Assembly (NCBI RefSeq): GCF_006716235.1
Contig: NZ_VFOR01000001.1
Location: 682,001-746,000 of the forward strand
Length of the DNA stretch: 64,000 bases
From: Propioniferax innocua
Lineage (GTDB): Bacteria; Actinomycetota; Actinomycetes; Propionibacteriales; Propionibacteriaceae
Reading direction: 5' to 3'
Shown one piece after another: positions 43,700-50,620 of the stretch. The position numbers were made by a program, and so were the translations under genes. Under the pieces are notes generated by a model. It saw nothing but the letters and a program-made list of their open reading frames with translations, did no database searches and had not been told where the DNA came from. How positions within the stretch are numbered: position 1 is the stretch's first letter; the number at the start of each line of letters is the position of its first letter.

Positions 43700-45043
43700 T
43701 CAGAGAACCGGCAGGTAACGCTCCAGTTCGAATGGGGTCACTTGGGCACGGTATTGCGCGAACTCCGCCTTCTTGTTGCGCAGGAAGAACTCGAAGACAT
43801 GCTCCCCGAGGGCTTCGAGGGCCAGATCGGAGGTCTCCATGAACCGAATGGCTTCGTCGAGGTTGCGTGGCAGGGGGCGGATTCCCATGGCCGTGCGCTC
43901 GCGGTCGGTCAGACGCCACACGTCGTCCTCGGCCTCATCGAGCAGGTCGTACTCGTTCTCGATGCCGGCCAGGCCGGCGTGGAGAATCATCGCGTAGGCG
44001 AGGTAGGGGTTCGCCGCAGTGTCGATCGAGCGCAACTCGATACGCGCCGAGGATCCCTTCCCCGGCTTGTAGATGGGGATCCGCACCAGCGCTGACGCAT
44101 TGGTACGCCCCCAGCAGATGAAGCTGGGTGCCTCGGCACCGGTCACCAGGCGCTTGTAGGAGTTGACCCACTGGTTGGTGACGGCGCTGATCTCCTCGGC
44201 ATGGTGCATGATGCCGGCGATGAAGCGTCGGGCTGTCTTGGAGAGCTGGTGCTCGGCGGTGGCGTCGTAGAAGGCGTTGTCGTCGCCCGAGAACAGCGAC
44301 ATGTGTGTGTGCATGCCCGAGCCGGGCGCCTCGGAGAGGGGTTTGGGCATGAAGGAGGCCCGGATACCGCGAAGTTCGGCCACTTCCTTGACCACGACTC
44401 GGAAGGTCATGATGTTGTCCGCCATCGAGAGTGCATCGGCGTAGCGCAGATCGATCTCCTGCTGCCCCGGCCCGACCTCGTGGTGGGAGAACTCCACCGA
44501 GATCCCCATCGCCTCGAGCATCTCGATCGCCGTGCGGCGGAAGTCACTGCCAGTGCTGGAGACGGTGTGGTCGAAGTATCCGGAGTTGTCGATCGGCACC
44601 GGCGGCTCCCCCGGAACCACATCCTTGTTGAACAGGAAGAACTCGATCTCGGGGTGGATGTAGAAGTCGAAGCCCATCTCGGCGGCCTTGTCCATGGCCC
44701 GCTTCAGCACATAGCGGGGATCGGCGTAGGACGGTGAACCGTCGGGAAGGCGCAGATCACAGAACATGCGCGCGGTGTTGCCGCCCCCGGGCCATTTGCG
44801 CCACGGCAGGATCTGGAACGTCGAGGCATCCGGGTGCGCCACCATGTCCGATTCCATGCCGCGCTCGAATCCCTCGATGGATGAGCCGTCGAAACCCAAC
44901 CCCTCGGTGAATGCGCCCTCCAACTCTGCAGGGGCAATGGCCACCGACTTCAGGAAGCCCAACACATCGGTGAACCACAGGCGGACGAACTGGACGTTCC
45001 GTTCCTCGAGGGAGCGCAACACGAAATCGGTCTGCTTGTCCAT
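43700..45043 (-). CDS. glnA2: glutamine synthetase GlnA2 type
   Basis: 447 residues. GS features are intact: GFDGSSIEGFERGMESDM, the metal site IHPEIEFFLF and HHEVGPGQQEIDLRY, and GSGMHTHMSLF. The adenylylation tyrosine is absent: the region reads WRLTDRERTAMGIRPLP where GSI-beta has LYDLPPEE. Activity should therefore not be controlled by GlnE. It matches the short GlnA2 of Actinobacteria by length and position near glnE. Confidence 0.93.
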   Translation of the reverse strand: MDKQTDFVLRSLEERNVQFVRLWFTDVLGFLKSVAIAPAELEGAFTEGLGFDGSSIEGFERGMESDMVAHPDASTFQILPWRKWPGGGNTARMFCDLRLPDGSPSYADPRYVLKRAMDKAAEMGFDFYIHPEIEFFLFNKDVVPGEPPVPIDNSGYFDHTVSSTGSDFRRTAIEMLEAMGISVEFSHHEVGPGQQEIDLRYADALSMADNIMTFRVVVKEVAELRGIRASFMPKPLSEAPGSGMHTHMSLFSGDDNAFYDATAEHQLSKTARRFIAGIMHHAEEISAVTNQWVNSYKRLVTGAEAPSFICWGRTNASALVRIPIYKPGKGSSARIELRSIDTAANPYLAYAMILHAGLAGIENEYDLLDEAEDDVWRLTDRERTAMGIRPLPRNLDEAIRFMETSDLALEALGEHVFEFFLRNKKAEFAQYRAQVTPFELERYLPVL

Positions 45044-45049
45044 GGGGTC

Positions 45050-45055
45050 AGTGTG
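45050..45055 (-). promoter_or_regulatory. -10 element CACACT, possible leaderless glnA2
   Basis: CACACT is followed by 6 nt and the ATG at 45043. Its first base departs from TANNNT. Confidence 0.3.
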
Positions 45056-45083
45056 TCATCCGTCATCGCTCCCCGAACATGCC

Positions 45084-45160
45084 CTCGCATTTGGTGGCTC
45101 TCAGCGAGCTCGAAAGGGAAATCTTCCCTCCTGTGTCGATGAGAGCCCATCAAATGCGAG
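45084..45160. repeat. nested inverted repeat between map and glnA2
   Basis: Outer arms 45084-45103 (CTCGCATTTGGTGGCTCTCA) and 45140-45160 pair with only a one-base bulge and a mismatch. Inside the 36-nt loop a second stem, AGGGAA at 45115-45120 with TTCCCT at 45124-45129, closes a 3-nt loop. There is no T-run after it on the minus strand, so it is not a plain intrinsic terminator. It occupies most of the 123-bp gap, upstream of the glnA2 -10. Confidence 0.8.
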
Positions 45161-45166
45161 CACCGG

Positions 45167-46018
45167 TCAGGGCAGCGTCAGGATCTCCGCACCATCGGGG
45201 TTGATGACGACGGTGTGTTCGAACTGGGCGACGCGTGAGCGGTCCTTGGTGACAACGGTCCAGCCGTCGTCCCACTGGTCCCAGTCGATACCGCCGAGGG
45301 TGATCATCGGTTCGACGGTGAACGTCATGCCCGGCTGGATCACGTCGTTGAACTGGGGTGCGTCGTAGTGCGGGATCACCAGGCCGGAGTGGAACTCGGT
45401 GTGCACCCCGTGGCCGGTGTAGTCACGCACGACGCCGTAGCCGAAGCGCTTGCCGTAGGACTCGATGACCTTGCCGATCACGTTCACCCGGCGCCCGGGC
45501 TTGGCTGCCTTGATGCCGCGCATCATGGCCTCATGAGTCCGTTCGGCGAGCAGTTTGTCCTCTTCGCGGGGTTCACCGGCGAAGAAGGTGGCGCAGTTGT
45601 CGCCGTGCACTCCATCGATGTAGGCGGTGAGGTCGATCTTGACCACATCGCCCTCCTCGAACGGGCGGGCGTCGGGGATGCCGTGGCAGATCACCTCGTT
45701 CACCGAGGTGCACAGACTCTTGGGGAACCCGCGGTAACCGAGCGTCGAGGGATAGGCCTTGTGGTCCATGAGGAACTCGTGGCCGATGCGGTCGATCTCA
45801 TCCGAGGTGACCCCGGGCGCCACGGCCTTGCCCGCCTCTGCAAGCGCTTGCGCGGCGATGCGCCCGGCGTGGCGCATCTTCTCGATGGTCTCCTCCGACT
45901 GCACGTGGCTGCCACGGTACGTCTCCGGAGCGGTACGGCCCACATAGGGCGGGCGCTCGATGCTGGCTGGTACGGAGCGGACGGGGGACACGGCATAGGG
46001 TTTGATCGGAGAGTTCAC
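45167..46018 (-). CDS. map: methionine aminopeptidase type I
   Basis: 283 residues from a GTG. It removes initiator Met from nascent proteins. The five metal ligands are visible: the two Asp in [13 protein letters not shown], His in [10 protein letters not shown], Glu in FTVEPM and Glu in QFEHTVVI. The N-terminal ~40-residue extension ([14 protein letters not shown]) is common in actinobacterial type Ic enzymes, where an SH3-binding-like PxxP segment occurs. Confidence 0.95.
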   Translation of the reverse strand: MNSPIKPYAVSPVRSVPASIERPPYVGRTAPETYRGSHVQSEETIEKMRHAGRIAAQALAEAGKAVAPGVTSDEIDRIGHEFLMDHKAYPSTLGYRGFPKSLCTSVNEVICHGIPDARPFEEGDVVKIDLTAYIDGVHGDNCATFFAGEPREEDKLLAERTHEAMMRGIKAAKPGRRVNVIGKVIESYGKRFGYGVVRDYTGHGVHTEFHSGLVIPHYDAPQFNDVIQPGMTFTVEPMITLGGIDWDQWDDGWTVVTKDRSRVAQFEHTVVINPDGAEILTLP

Positions 46019-46024
46019 CCGGCC

Positions 46025-46030
46025 ATCCTA
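46025..46030 (-). promoter_or_regulatory. -10 element TAGGAT, leaderless map
   Basis: TAGGAT on the minus strand is followed by 6 nt and the GTG at 46018. The overlapping AGGAGG (46030-46035, plus strand) is the ribosome site of the divergent small gene. Confidence 0.5.
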
Positions 46031-46040
46031 GGAGGCGATC

Positions 46041-46271
46041 ATGGAAGACGTCATCCAGTACTGGTTCTGCACCAAACATCATCGCGTCGAGTGGGAGAAG
46101 CCCTGTCGGGCCATGCACCGGCTCGGCCCCTACGGCTCACGTGCGGAGGCCGAGCACGCCCTGGACAAATTCGCCGACAGGGCCGAACAGTGGCAGTCCG
46201 ATCCGCGCTGGAACGACGAGCCCGAGGATGACGAATCCGAGAACGACGAATCCGATGATGCCAAGGCCTGA
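46041..46271 (+). CDS. small acidic SPOR-like protein divergent from map
   Basis: 76 residues, AGGAGG 6 nt before the ATG. It begins EDVIQYWFCTKHHRVEW with a C-x-K-H-H pattern, continues with RLGPYGSRAEAEHALDKFADR, and ends in an acidic tail (EPEDDESENDESDD). Short proteins of this type sit beside map across Actinobacteria and are sometimes labelled SPOR-domain; the function is unknown. Confidence 0.8.
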   Translation: MEDVIQYWFCTKHHRVEWEKPCRAMHRLGPYGSRAEAEHALDKFADRAEQWQSDPRWNDEPEDDESENDESDDAKA

Positions 46272-46281
46272 CGCGGCTGGT

Positions 46282-46287
46282 TAGACT
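46282..46287 (+). promoter_or_regulatory. -10 element TAGACT of the zinc-ribbon gene
   Basis: TAGACT lies 13 nt before the AGGAGG at 46301-46306, giving a short leader that carries the ribosome site. Confidence 0.35.
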
Positions 46288-46310
46288 CGTCGGTGCCCTG
46301 AGGAGGAATC

Positions 46311-47033
46311 ATCAAAGCCGAACCTGCTGCGCAACGCACCCTGTTGGATCTCGCCCGCATCGACACCGAGGTGGCGCGTCTCGAGCATCGCCGCACGGCC
46401 CTGCCCGAGCTTGCACAGATCAAGGAGTTGATGACCAAGCGCGCCGCCCTCATGGAGCGCTACACCGCCGCCGAGACGCAGGTGACGGATCTGACCGCCG
46501 ACCAGGAGAAGGCCGAGCAGGATCTCGAACCGGTCCGTGCCCGCCGGGCCCGGGATCAGCAGCAGCTCGATGACGGCAGCGTCACCGACGCCAAGGCCCT
46601 GCGCGGTCTGCAATCGGAGATCGCCAGTCTGGACAAGCGGATCTCAGATCTGGAGGACGCCGAGCTCGAGGTCATGCAGGCTCTCGAGGAAGCCCGCGAA
46701 ACCTACGAGTCGGTGAAGTCCGAACGCATCGAGGTCGAGAACACCATCCGCGGTCTCATGAAAGAACGGGACGCCGCCTTCACCGAGATCGACACAGACC
46801 TCGAACAGCAGCGACGAGCCCGCACGACGCTGATCGAGGGGCTCCCCGCCGATCTGCGGAGTCTCTACGCGCGGATAGCGGAACGAAACGTATCCGGCGC
46901 GGCCGAGATCGCCGAGGGCCGCTGCACGGGATGTCGACTCGACTTGGACCCTGCCGAGATCACCAGCATCGAGCAGGCAGCACCCGACGCCGTCATCCGC
47001 TGCGATGAGTGCGGACGAATCCTGGTGCGCTGA
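46311..47033 (+). CDS. coiled-coil zinc-ribbon protein, probable AUC start
   Basis: About 240 residues. A long coiled coil (about 10-175) is followed by a C4 zinc ribbon, CTGC...CDEC. Homologues begin KA(D/E)PAAQR-LLDL, and this sequence shows exactly KAEPAAQRTLLDLARID. The codon before that Lys is ATC at 46311, there is an in-frame stop at 46299, and there is no ATG, GTG or TTG before the TTG at 46344. A strong AGGAGG at 46301-46306 is placed for the ATC. A start at TTG 46344 would discard the conserved N-terminus. Family function is unclear; it may bind nucleic acid. Confidence 0.85.
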   Translation: MKAEPAAQRTLLDLARIDTEVARLEHRRTALPELAQIKELMTKRAALMERYTAAETQVTDLTADQEKAEQDLEPVRARRARDQQQLDDGSVTDAKALRGLQSEIASLDKRISDLEDAELEVMQALEEARETYESVKSERIEVENTIRGLMKERDAAFTEIDTDLEQQRRARTTLIEGLPADLRSLYARIAERNVSGAAEIAEGRCTGCRLDLDPAEITSIEQAAPDAVIRCDECGRILVR

Positions 47034-48463
47034 TGCCCACCCGGCCCATCGTCGTCCGTGAAGTACCACCGGCTCTGGCCGAGGGGTTCGAGCAGCTGCG
47101 TCAGCGTGTCGAGGTGCCTGATGCCTTCCCTCCCGAGGTGCTCGCCGAGGCCGAGCAGGCAGTGGCGTCGGCCCCCGAGTCCTTTCCGACGCTGGACCGC
47201 ACCGACATCGACTTCTGCGCCATCGACCCGCCCGGAGCCCTTGATGTGGATCAGGTGCTCCACATCGAACGACGCGATGCCGGCTTTCGCGTGCACTACG
47301 GCATCGCCGATCTGAGCCTGTTCGTGCAGCCCGGTGGCCTCATCGACGCCGAGGCGCACCGCCGCGGCCAGACGTTCTACGCCCCGCACCGCCGCGTCGG
47401 CCTCCACCCCCCGTTGATCGCCGAGGATCACGCAAGTCTCCGAGAGGGACAGGTGCGCCCCTGCGTGTTGTGGACGCTGGATCTCGACGCATCCGGGGCA
47501 CTCACCCAGACGCACGTCGAGCGGGCCATGGTCCGCAGTCGGCGCCAGATGACGTACGCCGAGGCCCAGCGGGAACTGGACCGTGGTGAGGCCTCGGAGA
47601 CCATCGAGCTGCTCGCCGAGGTGGGTCCGCTTCGGCAACGGATCGAGGCCGAGCGGGGTGGTGTCAGCCTCAACATCCCCGATCAGGAGGTTCGGGCGCA
47701 CGGCTCGAAGTGGCGGCTGGAGTTCCGCGAGGGCATGCCCATCGAGGGATGGAACGCACAGATCTCGTTGCTGACCGGGATCGCCGCGGCGGAGATGATG
47801 CTCGCGGCCCGCATCGGCATCGTGCGGACGCTGCCGCCCGCCGAGGAGTCCGCGCTGAGCAAACTGCGGGCGACGGCGTCGGCCCTGTCGATCCCGTGGC
47901 CTCAGGACATGGATTACCCCGAATTCGTGCGCAGCCTCGACATCACCTCCTCCACGCATGTGGCCATGATGTATTCGTGCACGACGCTGTTCCGCGGCGC
48001 GGGTTATTCGGGGTTCACGGGCGATCTTCCCGAGAACACGCAACACGCGGCTCTGGCCACTCCCTACGCACACACCACCGCTCCCCTGCGTCGGCTGGTG
48101 GACCGCTACGTCAACGAGACCTGCCTCGCCCTGTGCGCGGGCGTCCCTGTCCCGGAGTGGGTCGTCTCCGAGCTGGAGACGCTGCCCGAGGTCATGCGGG
48201 CCTCGGATCAGCGCGCCAAGAAGTACGAGCGCGGCATCGTGGACCTCACCGAGTCCCTCATTCTCAGCGGACGTGTGGGGCAGGAGTTCGACGGCACCGT
48301 GGTGGGTGTCGACGAGAAGGGCACGCGCGGGACGGTGCTGATCCCCGACCCGGCCGTCGAGGTGAAGGTCAGCGACGCCGAGCTGCCGCTCGGTGAGCAG
48401 GTGCGCGTGCGTCTGGAGGGCGTGGACCTCGTCGAGGGCCGGGCCGATTTCGTGCTGGCGTGA
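47033..48463 (+). CDS. RNB-domain exoribonuclease (RNase II family)
   Basis: 476 residues, starting at TGATG overlapping the zinc-ribbon stop by one base. The RNB catalytic domain (about 50-385) has DFCAIDPPGALDVDQ with the Asp cluster that binds magnesium, YGIADLSLFV, and the closing HTTAPLRRLVDRYVN. Cold-shock OB domains normally at the N-terminus of RNase II/R are absent, so this is a short actinobacterial variant. It is expected to degrade RNA 3' to 5'. Coupling to the zinc-ribbon gene suggests joint action. Confidence 0.9.
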   Translation: MPTRPIVVREVPPALAEGFEQLRQRVEVPDAFPPEVLAEAEQAVASAPESFPTLDRTDIDFCAIDPPGALDVDQVLHIERRDAGFRVHYGIADLSLFVQPGGLIDAEAHRRGQTFYAPHRRVGLHPPLIAEDHASLREGQVRPCVLWTLDLDASGALTQTHVERAMVRSRRQMTYAEAQRELDRGEASETIELLAEVGPLRQRIEAERGGVSLNIPDQEVRAHGSKWRLEFREGMPIEGWNAQISLLTGIAAAEMMLAARIGIVRTLPPAEESALSKLRATASALSIPWPQDMDYPEFVRSLDITSSTHVAMMYSCTTLFRGAGYSGFTGDLPENTQHAALATPYAHTTAPLRRLVDRYVNETCLALCAGVPVPEWVVSELETLPEVMRASDQRAKKYERGIVDLTESLILSGRVGQEFDGTVVGVDEKGTRGTVLIPDPAVEVKVSDAELPLGEQVRVRLEGVDLVEGRADFVLA

Positions 48464-48498
48464 AGGCCGGCCCTGTGACCGGGCCCGCCGACGCTCAG

Positions 48499-48575
48499 TC
48501 AACCGGTGAGACCCGGAGCAGGTTTCCGTCCGGGTCGACCATCGCCCATGGTTCGCAGCTGACGGTCATGACCCC
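48499..48575 (-). pseudogene. C-terminal remnant of a VOC (glyoxalase/bleomycin-resistance) family gene
   Basis: On the minus strand the bases translate as VMTVSCEPWAMVDPDGNLLRVSPVD followed by a stop, except that I quote it in parts: EPWAMVDPDGNLLRV is the characteristic C-terminal strand of VOC proteins. Nothing upstream on that strand continues the domain; it breaks into the promoter of the HNH gene. It appears to be the truncated end of a former gene. The rest of 48464-48694 holds only this remnant and the HNH promoter. Confidence 0.6.
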
Positions 48576-48576
48576 C

Positions 48577-48606
48577 TTGCGCTGTCGAACACTTGTTCTA
48601 TATACT
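48577..48606 (+). promoter_or_regulatory. promoter with LexA (SOS) box for the HNH gene
   Basis: TTGCGC (48577-48582) and TATACT (48601-48606) are spaced by 18 nt. The spacer contains TCGAACACTTGTTCTA at 48585-48600, which matches the actinobacterial SOS box TCGAAC-N4-GTTCGA except for the last two bases. A LexA dimer bound here would block RNA polymerase, so the downstream gene should be induced by DNA damage. Confidence 0.7.
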
Positions 48607-48694
48607 GGCTTCAGCTTCGGTTCTCTCGACTCACCCCACCCCCTGAGCCCACCCGCCCCTTCCGCTCTTCCGTCTCATATGAGGAGGTGTCCCG

Positions 48695-50242
48695 ATGTCC
48701 GTGATCGATCTCCCTTCCCGTGCCGAGGTCATGGCCGCGCTGGGTGAGGCACGCCTGCGCCAGCGGCGCGCGGAGATCGATCAGGTCGCGCTCATCGCGA
48801 CGGCTGCAGACGCCTACGGATGGGTCGATGTGGACCCCGCGACGGCCGCCGAGGCCCCATCGGTCCTGCACGGCGAACGGCTTCTCCGAATGGGCGCGGA
48901 GGGGACGCCGGAGGTCGCCGAGTTCATCTGTCTCGAGGTCGGCCCGGCCCTGCGCATGTCCCCCGATGCGGCACGCTGCCTGATCCGCGATGTCCTCAAC
49001 CTGCGTCATCGTCTCCCGCTGCTGTGGGCAGCGGTGCTGGACGACGGCATCGAGGTGAAGATCGCCCGGGCAGTGGCCCGCAAGACCGGCGAACTCGGCG
49101 TGGAGCCATGCCGCTGGCTCGATTCGATGCTCGCCCCACTCGTGGCTCAGCGCGCCTCGAGCTGGAAGATCATCACCACGGTGGAAGACCTCGTGCTGCG
49201 CGCCGACGCCGAACTGGCCGAGCAGAAGCGCCAGGAGAAACTGCGCTCGCGACATGTGCATCTCGCCCCGGTGGACGATGCCGACGGGGTCAGCAGTGGC
49301 GTCACCGACCTGTTCGCCCGCCTCGAGACATGTGACGCCGTGCGCCTCGACGGCACGCTCGATGCTCTGGCCGACCGTTTGGATCCGGAGACCGGCCGCG
49401 ATGAACGCCGCGCCCGGGCACTGGGGCTGCTCGCCGACCCTCACTCCGCCTCACGATTGCTGTCGGACGCTCCCCCGGACGAGCCTGAACAGGTTGCGCC
49501 CGCAACGCAGGTCGTCCCGGTGACCACGGTGAATCTCGTGGTGCATCTGCGCCCCACCGACCTCACCGGAACAGGGAATCATCCCTCAGGTGGCGTCTGG
49601 GAGAAGCACGGGCCACAGACCCGGGCGGCCCTCACCGAGCTATTGGGAAACCCGGCCACCACGATGGTGCGAGTCCAGCCGGTGATCGACCTGAACGAAC
49701 CGATCGCCGTGACCACCTACCGGCCCACGGAGCGGCTCGGTCACGCGGTCCGGCTTCGTGACGGTGGCGAGGTCTTCCCCTGGTCCAGTCGGCGGGCCGC
49801 CACCGCTGCACCAGATGGCCTCGATCTCGACCATTCGACGCCCTGGCCGCACGGCACAACGAGTCTGGACAATCTGGGACTGTTGTCGCGCCGGAGTCAC
49901 AGAGCGGTGACGCACGGGGGTTTCAGCGTCGAGCAGGTCCGCTCGGGTGTGTTCCGCTGGCGCACGCCGGCGGGGCAGACATGGTGGACAACCCCACACG
50001 GCACCAGTGACCGGCCTCCGCCAGAACCCGGCCAGCTCTATGCAGCCGCACCCGACCAGGGTCGCGTGTCCACTGCGACTTCCCTGCGGGTCGCTGGCCT
50101 GTTGGGCGTCGATCCACCCGAAACCGTCGCTCGCATCACCCGAGCAGCGCACGAACACGCCTGGTCAACCACAGCCGAGCCCGGTGGCCGCCTCCGAACG
50201 CCACCGGCCCCGCCGACCGATGCCACCCCACCGCCGTTCTGA
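48695..50242 (+). CDS. DUF222/HNH endonuclease-type protein (13E12-repeat family)
   Basis: 515 residues, AGGAGGTG shortly before the ATG. The N-terminal DUF222 domain spans about 15-290. The C-terminal HNH module has LDLDHSTPWPHGTTSLDNLGLLSRRSHRAVTH, given in parts: His380 in DLDH, Asn in LDNL and His in SHRAVTH. The zinc cysteines normally seen (CxxC and CRRHH) are replaced, with SRRSH in place of CRRHH, so the fold may lack zinc. Such proteins are mobile-like, often SOS-regulated and multicopy in Actinobacteria; their function is unsettled. It sits between a truncated VOC gene and rnpB. Confidence 0.85.
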   Translation: MSVIDLPSRAEVMAALGEARLRQRRAEIDQVALIATAADAYGWVDVDPATAAEAPSVLHGERLLRMGAEGTPEVAEFICLEVGPALRMSPDAARCLIRDVLNLRHRLPLLWAAVLDDGIEVKIARAVARKTGELGVEPCRWLDSMLAPLVAQRASSWKIITTVEDLVLRADAELAEQKRQEKLRSRHVHLAPVDDADGVSSGVTDLFARLETCDAVRLDGTLDALADRLDPETGRDERRARALGLLADPHSASRLLSDAPPDEPEQVAPATQVVPVTTVNLVVHLRPTDLTGTGNHPSGGVWEKHGPQTRAALTELLGNPATTMVRVQPVIDLNEPIAVTTYRPTERLGHAVRLRDGGEVFPWSSRRAATAAPDGLDLDHSTPWPHGTTSLDNLGLLSRRSHRAVTHGGFSVEQVRSGVFRWRTPAGQTWWTTPHGTSDRPPPEPGQLYAAAPDQGRVSTATSLRVAGLLGVDPPETVARITRAAHEHAWSTTAEPGGRLRTPPAPPTDATPPPF

Positions 50243-50244
50243 CG

Positions 50245-50250
50245 TACACT
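50245..50250 (+). promoter_or_regulatory. -10 element TACACT of rnpB
   Basis: TACACT follows the HNH stop by 2 nt and is spaced 8 nt from the predicted 5' end of RNase P RNA. No clear -35 is visible. Confidence 0.5.
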
Positions 50251-50258
50251 GGTGGGTC

Positions 50259-50620
50259 GACGAGGCGCCTAGGCGGTCGCGTCCATGCCGCAAGGCGTGG
50301 TCGAGGAAAGTCCGGGCTCCACAGAGCAGGGTGGTGGGTAACGCCCACCCGGGGTGACCCGCGGGCCAGTGCCACAGAGAACAGACCGCCCCGATGCGCC
50401 GGTTCGCCGACGTGCCGGGGTAAGGGTGAAACGGCGGTGTAAGAGACCACCGGCACCGTGAGCGATCACGGTGGCCAGGTAAACCCCACCCGGAGCAAGA
50501 CCAGACAGCAGGCGGGTTGCTCGCCCTTGCCTGCGGGTAGGTCGCTGGAGGCCGTCAGCAATGACGGTCCGAGATGGATGACCGTCCCACGACAGAACCC
50601 GGCTTATCAGGCGCCTCGTC
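50259..50620 (+). ncRNA. rnpB: RNase P RNA, type A
   Basis: About 362 nt. Terminal helix P1 forms between GACGAGGCGCCT (50259-50270) and AGGCGCCTCGTC (50609-50620), a perfect 12-bp match. The universally conserved core GAGGAAAGTCCGGGC, the ACAGAGAACAGACCGCC region, GGTAAGGGTGAAACGG and the 3' ACAGAACCCGGCTTAT are all present. It is the catalytic subunit for tRNA 5' processing. Confidence 0.95.

Noticed and set aside
48468-48495. GC-rich small hairpin after the RNB gene as a terminator
   Set aside because: Only about five pairs and no T-run.
46865-48502. 545-codon minus-strand open frame across the RNB gene
   Set aside because: Antisense shadow of a clearly recognised ribonuclease; translation has no recognisable fold.
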